Position numbers and translations under genes: made by a program
The notes under the pieces: model-generated
Databases searched by the model: none
What the model was told of the DNA's origin: nothing
Seen by the model: the letters and a program-made list of their open reading frames with translations, nothing else
Assembly (NCBI GenBank): GCA_036571765.1
Contig: BROE01000016.1
Coordinates: 7,881,991 to 7,945,990 of the forward strand
Length of the DNA stretch: 64,000 bases
DNA from: Plecoglossus altivelis
Taxonomy: Eukaryota > Chordata > Actinopteri > Osmeriformes > Plecoglossidae
Direction of reading: 5' to 3'
Shown here: positions 1-14,298 of the stretch, in pieces
How the letters are laid out: the number at the start of each line of letters is the position of its first letter
Position numbering within the stretch: the stretch's first letter is position 1

Positions 1-3000
1 GTAACACTCTGGGGGTAAATGTGAGGTATATAAATTTGCTCTCAGAATGTTTTGTAAGTAGTGAAAAGCTTTGCTTTGGCACCATCTGGTACTTTGGTAC
101 AGCATTCAGTACATGGCTGGCTGGTTTGGAAATATATGGTTTTGTAGGCATTTAATAGGTGAGAGTCTGAATTGAATTCCCAGTCTAAGGTTATCTTTAT
201 TCAATATGAAGATGTAAATATCAAGAATATGATGCTAAAATGGAGTCTATCCTTCAGATTGTGTATCCTTCCAACCAATTGTTGTTGGTCAAAAACAGAG
301 CAGTCAGGAGGCAGTGGTGGAGAGGGGGAGGATTGACAACATCAATATCCCATCCTGGACATCATGTCAGATCCTCTCTATGATAAACTGATGCTGATGG
401 AGAGCAACTTCAGCTACAGGCTCATCCCACAGGTACATGATGGCGTTCTTTCCCGCTGCAAGGTGTCAGGCTGATGCGCCCACACCCAATTCGGTCCGGT
501 CACCCCAACCGTCCTTCCTCATTGGATTTATTTATATGTAGGCCTACCCTTGGCCAACACTCATGTTTGACTAGATTTTGTACTTGACCCTGAAACTTTT
601 AAAGTCATTAAACATGTTGTTCTTGATATGCTGTTTATATGTTCAATGGTTTTTGTTTTACTGTTTTGTTCACAGGGCTACATTTTGATATTGTTTATAT
701 TTAGCGTGGGCTACATGAGCTATATCAAATTAAATTAGGTTATTTGTCCAGTGTATCATACTTCATTTTTCATTATACAAAAGATTAGGCTATCTGCCTG
801 CAGATTCATTAAGTGTTTCTTTATTAATATGATCTCTATCAAATTGTCTTTATATGCTAATATAAATTGATTGACAACTTCAAATATCCTCATCAGGAAG
901 GGGGAGGGACATGTACTAATAGTACATGTTAAGTAGCCATAATCATAATTTGCTTCTTGAATGGGAGGAGAATATAACTCCTGCCATTTAAGACAAGAGT
1001 TCCCTTGTCAAATTAGTGGATCATGAGATGAGGCCAGCTGAAGTTTGTTGATCCAAGGAATTGTTCAAAAGGTTGAAATGACAACTGAAACAATGGAATT
1101 ATACTGTCTTGAAGATAGTAGGCTATAGTATGTTTCGAACTACCTAACAGCGTTAAAAAAAACCTCGTAATAATTTATTAATCACTCACACTTTACAGGA
1201 TCTCATAGGAAATGTATGTTGGCAATTGCAATTTTGTGCCAAACATGATCTTGATAATTTGTACAACTAGCTCACATGGCATTGTTCTCATCAGACACAG
1301 ACTAATTTATGAAGACATTGGTTTGTCGATTAGGCAAGTTAAGAGAGGGGCGATAAGCATGCAAGCTTGCAGAAAGTTAGATTTTTGGATGTGTTGTGTC
1401 AAACGTTGTTCTTGGCAAATTTAACTAAAACTTTTGGGATTTAAGTCAAGTATGCTATTAAGATTTGGTTTATATTCAGGTTATAGCCTCATGGTTTTTC
1501 TCCAAACTAGCCGAGCCTCAAGGCACAGTTCTTCATATGGTCAATCAAGAAATCGTAATTTTCGTACATAACATCGAAAGACCTTTTAAAGATCATCATT
1601 TCATTCATTCAACACCTTGAAAACATGACAAACTGGGATTTCATTTCTTTGCAATTTAAAATGACGACCAGGTCTGGATGCGTTTTCGGCGGCTTCTGAG
1701 TTTGAGAAAATACGCACCAATTAGGTAGAAACTACACGTTTTCATATGACCCACAAAGACCCCTGGCAAGCTGTTTAACATCATTAGTTAAACAATTAAA
1801 AAGTGTGAATTCGATGAATGAGGCATTTGGCTGGCTTGACAATTAGGCTACGACATGTAGACTATCAGGTTATCGGCTCTGCACGATCCTTTTGGGCATC
1901 ATAAATATGGAGGTCACAATGAACTGCAGATGGTAAGCAAAATGAATCAACAACTCGAATGTTGGGTCAGAGTGAAAATTAAATATCCATAAATCTCAAG
2001 GAAGCCTCTACAATGAATTAGGCTACATATGTGGGCATACAGCTTTAGAAAATGTCATTTAAAAAGCCTGTAGGCTAATTCTGGTATTATGTTATCATTA
2101 CGTGAACAGCCACGAGCCTTTGAACCATTGGTATGTTGCCCATTTTGCGTAAAATCTCATATGTTGCTTTTTCATGACAGATCTTGTCCTACAAATATTC
2201 ACCTTTTGATATTCAATACTTAGGGAATCAATTAATAAACGTATCTGATAATAATAATATTCCCTAGCTAAAATGTGTAGGCTAAAATGCATAGACTGTC
2301 TGTGAGACCAGAACTCTTCTCGGGGGAAAGGGTTTGGTAGTTTTTAAGATATTGTCCAGGTGGTGGCGGCAGAAACAAGCAATTGCCTCTTTAAAAGTCA
2401 ACCGGTTATGACCTAATAATACTGCCGTGCCTTTGAAAATAAGCATTTTTGATCAATATTTACGATTACACCGCCCCCCCCACCACATACGGGCTGTTGT
2501 GTGCGTAGAGGGGATATCCTGTTTTGTTATTATTAGCGACTTCTGAAAATTGATTTTTAAATGATGCGTTAACGTCGTACAGTCACTGGGTTAAATTTTG
2601 AAAGAACCTAGAACGACATGATAAAGGCCCTACTTGTCAGTTGGCCTAAACAAATAATATAAATGTAGGACTCGCTCTATGATAAGATGTCGTTCTTCCG
2701 TGGCAGACATGTTTTATGTCTCTGACGTCCGTGCATTCAATCATAACCTGAATTCAAGCCAATGAATTCACTTGACTCCATGACGTAGCCGATACCGTTG
2801 CTCTCCTGTTGACTTCCTGTCCTGGACTAAACTGCCCTTTGGGTGAACCCTGTAGAGGCTTGAGCTAATACACAAGCCCTACAGTCCAATGTAGTTGTTT
2901 ATCCAGTACGGTCTTAGGACTGCGCATAGTGTACGCCATTGTATTAAATGTTGGAGGTGAACCATTAGTTGCAAGATATTATGAGTATGACCCTTAGGCT

Positions 3001-5402
3001 ACTACACAATGGCCCATGTTCAGTTAAATGTAGAAATTTTATAGCGTTCGTTTTTTGGCAGATACTATGTTTTTGGCAGCCCATTTCCAGTTTATGCAAG
3101 ACTTTATCTACATTATCCTGTCAGGTGACTAACACTTACTAATCGTCCAATGATTTGTTATTTAATACTGTAAGAAAACTGTTATAATATGCTACAGAGA
3201 TGTAGGTGCAGGACCTTTAGAGTAGGTCTACTCACTAGATATAAGTATAACAATATTTGATAGAATAGCCTAAAGAGAGGCCTGGGCAGCTTCAGGCTAT
3301 TTTCATTCAGCCTATGGTATGGACGACTGACGAGAAAATGTATTAGACTAGTATATGGAAAATATGAATAAACGAAACAACGGCACATTTCTGAATTATG
3401 CTTTAGCCTTTTTTGTGAGCTATTTTATCGTCCTCACATTAGAAAATTGTTATAAATAGTTGGAGTCCTATAGGCTGTGTTGTGAATAAACAGATGTCAA
3501 TGATTTCAGCTATCAACGATACAAACCTTGATTTCCGTTTTGCGATACACAACTAATATTTCGGCAACACGGTTGATCTTAATTCAGACAACTACACTGT
3601 CATGCTGAATTTGTAATTTCACTTCTGCACACACATTTACCATGTGTCGCAGGGTTTAACGCTGGCTGTCTGCCATCCACCCTCCATGCAAGATGGTTTA
3701 TTAATCCAAATGCAATATATACGTTTAAGCCTACCTTTTTTTTTGGAAGATGAATGGTAGAATCAGAGTATATAGGCCTTCGCGATAGACACTTTTAAGG
3801 AAAACTACATGGCACCCCCATTGTTTTAAAAATAAACCCTGCAAGCCTTTGTACCCAAATTCTCTTTTGACATAGCCAAATACATTTATCACCTCTGCAC
3901 GTATCTGCAACTAATTGTGCGTGAATATCACCCAAACAATTCAAGTCACACGACAAACATTGTCAAAAGTTTAATTGCGGTAATCATACCCATATACCCC
4001 AAGTGATCAAGGTCACAAAACCCTGTGGATTAGACTACTGTCAATTTGAAAGGAAATAAAAAAGTGCAGTGTATGATAACCGCTAGCTATTCATTCGTCT
4101 TATTTATAATTTATGAATGCATTAGTTTTCTCTTCATTTGACCGTTCAGATTGATAGTTTCCCTGACCTCTCCAGTGTGTGACTTTCACCAATGTTTTTC
4201 ACGATTATCCAAATGTACGTCAACTGTTGACACGTGAAGCCTATCTTTGAATGCTAGATGTCACTTCTGACTCCACCGACGATCAGTGAATTGTCGGTTT
4301 ACTTTCTCTTGACAAGTCGCTTTGAATACAAGTATGATAAAACTGTTTAATATAAAAACACAATTCAACTTTAAAACTGTTTTATAAAAAAGCAATTAAA
4401 CTGGATTTCTTTGGTTGTCTATTTGTTGGTACATCCTGTAGGCCCAGGTTCTGATCGAAACGACAAGATTTCATATTCATTAATAATACACAAATACCAT
4501 AATCAATAACTGTGTACAACAAGCCTATAATAATCATAATGTGTATTGATAAAGAAAACAGAGGATTATATAACAGATAATAGGGCCTATAACATATTTG
4601 AACAGAGCTACATACAAAAAGGCAAATTGGAAATAAGCAAAAGGCAGTTGTTGATAGGCCTATAGAGAGAGATCAGACATATCCGATGTTGATTTCTTGA
4701 ATGTTTATTAAAATTGGTCAAATTAAGCACGAGCTATAAACCAGACATGAACGAAGGCTATATTATGGACCATGGATTTCTCCTAATTTAACTGTTGTAG
4801 GCCAATTATAAACTCCACAGAGGCCTATTGCTTTGGTAGAGTTTGCGTAATCCAAATCGGTTATACCATACGATTAGGTTTAACACATTTTGCATAAGAA
4901 AATTCATGCATGTCATTCAGTATTTCAGGGCAAAAGGGGATTACTATCATTTATTTCAAGCACAGGTTTTCACAGCACAGCTAACCAACAATAGGCTATA
5001 CTATTCATAGTAAAAATATTAGTAAAAGTAGCCTGCTAATGACAACAATAATAATAATGCACAAAAAAGGTCTACTCGGACCATCACAAAAAAAGTTGGC
5101 AATCAGGAAGGATACAACAACCACAACAAGAAAAGATAGGCCTATATATTAATGTGGCTCAATGATCCTATTGGCTATTTATTAATTTAGTTGAGCTAAA
5201 ATTGCTGTCTTTAAGTTTAGCTAAATTACTACGTCGGAATTTTCTGTCTTTTATGGAAATGGTTTCCTGTCGGTAGGTGATAAACCAGAACATTTCAGTA
5301 TTAAAAAACAGTTACAATGATGTAACTACTAACTAGTCTCAGAGAAGCAACTTATGTCTACGATATAACGTCTGAAGTCTTCTGTTGCTATGTCGCCTTT
5401 AA
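1..5402. other. Noncoding region upstream of eno4
   Basis: No recognisable gene was found on either strand. Open frames are short and stop-rich. The sequence is AT-rich with frequent short words such as TAGGCCTA and GTAGGCTA. Two patches look less random than their surroundings and could be conserved noncoding DNA: about 1,730-1,990 and about 4,200-4,330. That is only a visual impression. A small exon-like patch near 302-431 is listed separately. Confidence 0.6.
302..431 (+). other. Unidentified exon-like patch
   Basis: This stretch has a more coding-like base composition than its flanks. It carries an open frame with ATG at 364-366 that runs up to a possible donor (CAG|GTACAT) at 431/432. 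A second frame is open over the first half (roughly AVVERGRIDNINIPSW) before a stop. The change of frame in mid-patch could mean a decayed exon, a frameshift or chance. The upstream acceptor (CAGGAG) has a poor pyrimidine tract. I do not recognise the peptide. It is not part of eno4 by frame or position. Confidence 0.15.
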
Positions 5403-5415
5403 GTTGCTAAGCGAC
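5403..5415 (+). promoter_or_regulatory. eno4: Candidate RFX X-box in eno4 promoter
   Basis: The sequence GTTGCTAAGCGAC fits the X-box pattern RYYNYY-N(1-3)-RRNRAC at every position, with a one-base spacer. It lies about 103 bp before the eno4 start codon, the usual place for RFX sites in genes of cilia and sperm tails. The motif is seen directly; RFX binding is inferred. A look-alike half-site (GTTGCTATG) at 5,384 lacks a proper second half. Confidence 0.5.
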
Positions 5416-5517
5416 CACCAAACATACACAAACCCGTATTCGTTTAGAGTAAACCTTTATCTCTATCCACTTATCAGTAGGAAAAATATTTTTTATATAG
5501 TCGACAAAGTCTGCGCC

Positions 5518-8500
5518 ATGTCTTATAAAGGTTTCACAGGAAGCAACAGTCGTATATCTAAAGAGGATCAGGAGTTTTATGAGTTGAAAATTAAAGCTGC
5601 TGACTTTTATAGGAAAAGTGGAATGCAGCAGAAGATTGAAGATGTATTAAACAAGATGTTCTACGATCAGCCTGATGATATTTACGGATACGTGGTATGC
5701 ATTTGCTGTTGAATTATAACGATAACAGCGCCTTTGTCGCCACTTATGTTACGACATTAATGAACACCGGTTTCATTGTAAATTATTAGCGTTACGTAAC
5801 GTTATCGTTAGTTTGCCAAAAGTAACACTTTCTTTGTTTGGTTAGACTAGCTACAGTAGCTCTAGTTAGCCTAGCTGGCCAGCTGCAGTGCAATTAAACA
5901 TGCTGGAAATTGACTTGGATGAACAACGACACTGTAAAACCTGAAAAGTTGAGTTTACTCATGGTTTTATGAAATGAATGACCTATAGCCATTGGAGTCG
6001 GAAGCACTCAATTGATCCAGCTCTTGAAATGGCTCAAAGCAATTTATTTCATCTAGCCATTTAGGGAAACATCTGGTTTTACATTGTTGCTCCAGCAAAC
6101 CAAAACGCACCAATGCTATGATATCTTAAACGGATTGTGCAATCTAATGAATTACTGTAATACCATGATTACGTTAACAAATGTTATTTTATTTTAGGCA
6201 AATTACTTCTCAAAATGGTCAATGACACCAGTGATAAGCAGAGTGACGGGGAAATACATTTTTAATGGAAAAGGCCAGTTGTCTGTGCAGGCAGAAATCT
6301 TCTGCATGATCAAAAATGAAGAAAAGGTAAATATTTGACAAAACTGCTGATTTTATTTTTAATATCCACAGCGGTGATGACAGTCACTTTAAAGCATATA
6401 AACATATAGCTATGTTAAGAATATATACATTCCATCAATTAGGATACCTAGTTTCAACTGTGTCTGAAGTTCTCCCACCATGTAACTCTCTGACAGCAGA
6501 GTGAAAACTTGAGTAAGAAGGGGAATAGTGAGATGACGATTCTGGGCCTTTCTCCGGCCTGTAAAATAATGAAACAGTAATAGTAGGACAGAAAGACAGG
6601 AGCTATCAGATTTAAGCTAATCATTATGTTAACTTTTTTACTCGTGTATGTGAATAGTGGATCATCCACCATTCACTGACATTATCTCAACATGTGGAAA
6701 CAGACAGTGCTGAGGGTAGCGGTTGTGATACGACACAGACTCAGTTTATCTCTTTTCTATTTGTGTCTCTCGGCACTGGAACAGCAGCTTTAGCAGCCTT
6801 TAGAGTGATGCTCTTGGATTATTACTGCACCCATTTGGGAGATACAGTGAGAAGGCTGATGGTAATCTCTTCTGACAGTGAACAGCCAGGGTAGTGGGTG
6901 AACCTATAGGGGGAAAGAGAAGGTAGGAGGGGGATAGAGAAAGGGAGGAGACTGGATATTAACTCAGATACTCCACCTTCTAACCATGCTGTTGGCCTTA
7001 GGTCACTGGGAGGTGACTGTGTCTGTCTGCCTCATTGCGCATCACATTATGAGCTCTATGTTAAGATGGCAGGCCAGACAGAAGAGAGGCATGCAACGCA
7101 AACAAACCTTTATCTCACTGTCCTGTCCCACTTTAGTAATTGGATTGATTCACAAATTCACATCAGAACTTTGACCAAATGCTGTTGACATGTCTGTTTT
7201 GTTTTGACCATTTCTATGACCTTGGCCCCCTCAGCGTAATAGCTGTTTTCTCCATTTGGAACCCAAAAGTATGCAGATTGTACGTTGACCCACTTTTGGT
7301 CAACACATCTTAGTGCTGTAAATTGTCATTTAAATGGTACTTAGATCTTTGTCGATGCACCAAACCAAATGTCTTGCCAGTGCTCACCTTTCACATTCCG
7401 TAACATAACACAAAATTTAAAGTGTGCTTTCCAAACCATCTGCTTCATTTCAAACATACCATATCAAACAATGTTTACGATCAAATAAAAACACAATATG
7501 GCTTTGCTAGCTTTATTTTTTCTGTCCCCGGTGTGTAGAAAACATGCTCTGCAGAAATATCCAGCATCAATGAAGTCTGGGAGGACAATTCCCCAAACCC
7601 AGACGTTGTACAAGGCAACGACAACAAGAGTAGGGACGTTCTTGCTGCTCTACACTGGATCAACGACTCACTGAGCACCATGCTGAAGGGCTGCAATCCC
7701 TGTGACCAAGAAGGGGTGGATAAGATACTCAGGTATGGATGACATGTGAGATACTCGGTCTAAGGTACATGGGTTTGGGATAGAAAACATGATGGAGAAA
7801 AATACAGTGCAGAGGAAAGTTATTGACATTTACAGTCATGAGAGATGATTATAGTTATTAGATAGATTATTTTGAGCATTTTGGCAGCCATATTGCCCGC
7901 TACAATAAAGCTGTCATTAAGATAAAGGTGCATTGCATAGATAGACTTTGGCCCTCCTGTAAGATTGCCTTTGTTGCATTTGTATAAATGAAATGCATTG
8001 TTTAAAAAATTGGAAACTGAATTGTATTCAACGACATTGGCTTTTTGTAGACCATACAAATACAATAAATAGAAGACATCATACTATACTATAACGTTAA
8101 CACTGTCAAAAAATGTGGGGTGTCATTCAGTTGCTAACTTTTTGGGAGCTGAGATCAGGGATAATAATGGTTGGGAACATTCCTGCCAGAAACAAAACTA
8201 AACAAGGTATCAAATGCCTCTAAGTAAGGCTTTAAGGTAAAGAAAACGTGCACCTTAATGCAAACCTATTAACAATACCTAAATGCAGTCTTGTCCTAGA
8301 ATGATGAAACTTTTCAGATGAAACATCCACTATGTTGGGTAAACTGATATCAAATGACCAAATGACAAACTTGCTACGTCATGTGTGGTGTAACAGCCCA
8401 TGCCCATTAGATGATTTTGAAAGAGATGGCACCCCTCCAACTGGTGGCTTTCAGCCGCAACGATCACATGATGCCATCTCACAGAGCTGCTGCTATGGCT

Positions 8501-11500
8501 TGGGCATCCCCTAGGAATCACAAGGGCACGAGGTCAGGAGGGCAGGAGAGGTTGGAGGAGGACAGAGCCGTTATCTCTCCCTTACTTGGCAAAGGCACTA
8601 CATTAACATTTGGACCTATATTCTGTGTAGCAACTATATAATTGCATAGTTCTATACGAATCGTAAAACTATGGCAAACTTTTTTTTACATTTGAGTATG
8701 ATTGAATATTATTCTATGTATTGGTAATGGATCTGCAGCAGCTAATTGTTATTATTTGTTTGCAATATTCTGAAAAATGTAACCAGACTGTTGTTTGTGT
8801 GCACTCTGATTTTACTTGAATATTTAGCTCACTGTTTGTTGACCCTCCAGACTGGGGTCATGGAGGGGGAAAAACCTCTATGCTTTTTTTGTCAACTGTC
8901 AGAGCCAATCATATCATTACAGTGAGGCGGGCTCTCCTTATTGGCCCCCTTTCTCCATATTCCCTGCATGAACCAATAACAATGCCTGATGATTTGCCCT
9001 GAATTGTTGTAGCTGCAGGAAAAGATACTGTTCATCTGCAACCATTACATTAATGTAACAGCTGGGTTACATCACCAGATAATTTCTTATTGGACCACAA
9101 TGCCTCCTTGTTTGGGATTATTCACTCAGTTTTAACATTGTTTGAATATAGAACAAACCAGTGAAGACCACAAATAAGTCAGTTGCTTGCATCATATTAC
9201 CTCACATCTTGTATGTCTTTGATATGTGAGATTATGCTTGGTTAAAGTCTCGGAAGTCAGCGTTCCAGCATATAACACTACAGCAAGGCTCCCTCAATGT
9301 ATGCTACTGTGTGTCCTAATGTGACATTTTCTGAGCTCTTTATAGTAGCTTGGTGTGTGACAGACTTGCTTTTGGATTAAGTCTTAATTGTCTCAAACAG
9401 ATCTAGATGAACAAAGACATCGTATCATGGCAGATCGTCCAATTACATTCCTTAAGGCATTCTCAGGCACCATATGCTATCTATCAATAATTTTCTGCCA
9501 CACACTATCCATAATATGAATATTGTTGAAAGACTACTTGAATTGTGACTAATCACTCGCAATAACATCCTGAATCAATTTTTTGCCTGTAGCAGAATGA
9601 CAGTACAGCATACCCTTCTCTATACTTTTGGGTAACTGACATTGTCATTACTAGTTTTGCCTTGACAAGCTACAGCAATGAATAAAGACCCTACCTTGAC
9701 CATAGAGTATAAGGTTAGGGTAGTCATTCATGCAGCTTCTATTTGACCTACCCTCTACAGTTGTTTCAAAGGCCATGGCCAAGTGTGATATGTGTTGTAT
9801 TCGCCAGTGATTTCTTCACGGCTCGCTACTTGGAGGATTTGGACCTCCGCAACAGGGAAAAGACGGATCAGTCACCAAGTGAGCTTTCGCCCGAACCCCT
9901 CCCTCCTGCCGCCATAGCCCCTTCCAAAGACAAGAAGGGTGTGGAGAAAGGTAATGCACATTGTAACCCTTGCTTTATTAAAACAGTACTCCAGAGTCTT
10001 CCTGGCAGAAATAATCCTGGTTGACATTACTTAGCTTTTTTTTGACAAGAATGGTAGGTCAACAGCTTTTATGACATTTCTTGTACCCTTTTTGTGCGTC
10101 TTTGCTGTAGAGTAGACTTCAAAATATGTAGACTCACGCTGTAGAGGTCATTGCTGTTAAATTTGTTTTGACCCGGAGGACTTAGTGAGAAGTGTCATTG
10201 AAAGAGTTTCTGATGCACTATTCAGAGGTGCACTATACTCTACAGGAGCCACAGGAGCCCAAAGCAAGCATTGCTAGTACCCCAAGTGATACTTGCAGTG
10301 AACTGTCTTGTGTCGTTTCTCCCCTATCCAGTAAGAGTTATGAATAGCCCATCTGATCATGCAAAACGGGCCCCATTGGGTCATATCCCTGTGGAATAAG
10401 CAGATGATGGTTCCTTTTGAGTTATGTGCAGGGTGGTAGGATTTCAGTTGTCTGTGCTTTCCCAGGTAAGAAAGGAAACGTCATAGAGAAACCTATTCCT
10501 CCTCCGGAGCCCTCCGAGCCAGTCTTACCAGGCAGTGTGGCGGTCGGGACAGTATCCCTGGCTGTGGCAAAGACCGGGGCACTCTTACAAGGCATCCCTC
10601 TATATAAATACATCACAAGTCTGAACAGCCAAAAGGTTATTCAGCAACATACACTACCACCCACACGCAAATATACTGATTGATTAATATAGCAGACTCT
10701 TTTATTCAAAGCAACATACAAACAGTGCATATAGATCGTACAGCTGAAGAGCAAGGATCAGAAGTGTATAGTTGTGCTGTATTCGGTCAGGAAACAGTAT
10801 TGAGCCTTATTGCAAAGTATAATTTATCGATAACTGTAATATCATATATTAGATCAATGTAATTGAAGTTTATCATACCTTATGTCAGCTACATTTTCTG
10901 ATTGAACACCCAATTAGGAAAAATTGTTGTTTTGACCTTTTTTAACATGAGTATACTGAAGATATAAAACTAAAGCACAATGTGATTTTTGTCTCCACAA
11001 GAGTGTGGAGCCACTCCATGTACCTGTTCCCTTGGTGACTTTGCTGAGCTGTGGAAGGAATTCCCCAGGAAAGCTCAATTTGCTGGAGGAAATCATATTG
11101 ATCCCAAAATCAGGACAGAGATTCAAACCAGTAGGCTATACATGCATCCCTTCATCCTCCTTGCTACCACAAAAAGGAAAGCCTAGTCATCTCCGATCAC
11201 ACTCTTTTGTGGCACAGTATAGTATACTTGGAGTATTTATTGTTGTTGTGCTCCATGTTGACTGAATTGGCCCAATCTTAAGAGGCGATCTGTAAACTTA
11301 CTTCCACAGTTCATTACCAAAGTCCTAGAGCTTCAGAAGGAGATGATTGGAATCATGAATGCAGCATCAAAAACAGGGGTGAGTGAGATTGTGCCAGTAC
11401 ATGATTTTAATGACAAAACATTAAGCCTGGATTATAATGGTGAATACAGCAGACGTGTTCTAATAGTCTGTGGAAATGCTTTATTTATAGCAGTTTAAAC

Positions 11501-14261
11501 CTGTCTAGTCTGCCCCATCACTTAAATGCTATGTGAATTACACAGCAGAGATCTGGGTCAAAAGGTAAAGTACAATTCAGTGCAGCCTCTCTAGGGGCAC
11601 TGTTTGGGACCTGCAAATTGAAATGGTAATTTCATTTTGCCATTCTATAGGCTTATCACTTGCCCTCATCATGTGATCAAATTTCAAAAACCAAAAGTCA
11701 TGTTTAAACCAAAAGCTTTCATGAATTTATAAAACCATAAAATGTTTACCAAAAGGTAGATTTTCCAGACACAGATCAAGTCTAGTACTACATTTAAAAA
11801 CATGCCGAAATGACCATAATCTCACAGACAAGGAAATGTACTCATGATATGATCCCTAGATGATGTAGATCAACAAATGTAGGCATGTTAGAAGAGACAT
11901 TGAGGATGAATACATTGATGATGTGATTGTCCTCCTTTTGCCCCTAGCCTGTGCCAACATCAGTCTCTGACTTGGGGGCCTTGGTGGTCAGCTATGAGCG
12001 TCCTGAACAGCCTTTGGATCTAGTCTCTGAAGCGTGCAACAACATTGGATTGGCACTGGGAAAAGATATTCACTTGGCAATAAACTGTGCTGCTCACGAG
12101 CTAATGGATTATGTATGTAAAACAAGATTGATTTGTGCATACAAAGCCTTTTTCACCTTTTCATTTGATACTTTATGCATTGGATATTTTTCTGGTTGTA
12201 TTAATACTAACGTGTCAAATGTCCTCTGTGGTTTAAAGCAAGTCTTTAGAAAGTGATATTTTGACATGATTACCTCAACAGAAGTGTATAATCAATTGTA
12301 TCAGTCAATGGAAATGTAATTGTGTGTCCATTGTTGTGTTTGTACCGAGGCTAAAGGAAAGTATGACGCAATGGCAGGAGCTCCAAAGACGCCTGATGAG
12401 CTGGTGGACTTGTATGAGGCTCTGATGAATAAATACCCAGCCATCGTAGCCCTCATCAACCCTCTGAGGAATGAGGTAAAATGAGCAGGGCACCTCAGAC
12501 AGAGAATGTGGATGTGGAAAGATTCAGATTGAACATTATTTATTTTGATTTAAGATACGTTACACATTAACATCTGACATGATTAAGCACTGACATGATT
12601 TAAAAGGCCGACTAGGTAGGATTTTCCATAAAACCTTATTCCCTATAGACATATTCTACGTAAGAAAGCGCAGGAGTTTAGACAATAAATGTGTGAGCTG
12701 TTTTTGAATCATTTTTACATCTATTCTGGGCAGTATAGCAGTTGTCATTTTTAAGTCCCTTTCTGTGCATGTGGCACCATACCTCCTTCAGGTGTCTGTT
12801 TATGGGAATCCTTTTCACAACTTAACAGAACTAACATGTATTCTCTAAAATCCCTTGACGAGACAGAAATAAATTAGTCATAGAAAAGTAAATGGAAAAC
12901 TAAGTAAATGTTACAGAAAAACCTTAGCAGTACCCTTTGATAAAATGAATTATGAAAATGTACTTCCACTGCACAATGACACTGCTAATTATCAGCCCAG
13001 ACTGGCTATACAAGCCAGTATTCTAAGAATGCTTTTTGCACTTCCTCAGTGCCTCTGTGGGTAACATCTTTCTGTGTCTGTATATAGATACATGTGCTGT
13101 GTGAATCTTGCTTTAAAGGATTTGGAGCAATGGGAGAAACTGAAAAATGTGATTGGTGCATCCTGTATCCTGCTCTCTGACATCAACTCCAGGCCCCTCA
13201 GAAACAGTGTGCAGGATGATTCGTTGCCTCTCCCGGGGGTCGCAGGTTATGTTGTCAAACAGACCAATGAGATGACAGTCAGTGAACTGATCAGAGTGAG
13301 CAGAAGTCACAAGAGTAAGGGTGAGAACCTTGTGGGCATGGAGAGGAATGTTGAAGGGAGCTGCAATTGGGGGCATCACATCAGCACATTTCTGGTGTCA
13401 TATTCCATTCACACAATGACCTCAATTGCATGTATTGCATGCGTACCACATCTGCATATATGCATTCAGGTAGTTGAATGGCATGAATGATCTCTTGAAT
13501 GATCTCGAGGTTACATGAAAAGAAACCTGACAACGTAACTCACAATTGCATGCATACATAAAACAGAATTGACCTTTTCTTCTTTGCTGTATTGACACAA
13601 ACATTTCTGTTCTGAAAAGGATGAATATTTGATCCATACAAAAGTGCAAAGATAGAGAGGTTTTGCAAGGCTATATTTGAGATTCCATTGGTCATTTATA
13701 CAATACAGAGAACCCTATTTGTGTAAAGTTAGAAATGTTAGATAAATGTCAACCATCAGGGCTGACTGAATGACGCAACATGTACTGTTCTATATCTATA
13801 TCTATATCTATATCTAGAATACAGAACTACAAAGTTGTTTAGGGAAGTAGTTGTAAACTACTGTGTGTGTTTCAGGCGCGGTCATCATTGGGACGACATA
13901 CGCAGAACCCTGCAGTGACGACTCCTTAGCAGATGTGGTAAGGATCAGTTGTCCACTCCTTTTTGCGTCACCGGCCTTTTCACATTAGCTCTAAAGTACA
14001 TACACACGCTATATTTGGTGTTTTCTCTGTGAAAACATCCCTGGTCACTGCATTCTGTCATTAGTGGATACCGTGCTCTGCACCAATGCTACAGCAGGCT
14101 ACGCAGGCCTAGAGAACTCTGTCGTAGTGATATCATAAACAGTTAACCCATCTTTGAGGTCTTGCCTAATAACAAAGCCTAGAAAGGCATCTTTTCCATG
14201 ATCGCTTTCCTGTTGGCAATGTGCGGTCATACGTTGGTGCTCTGAGGCCAGTAAACATGCT

Positions 14262-14298
<37 letters not shown>

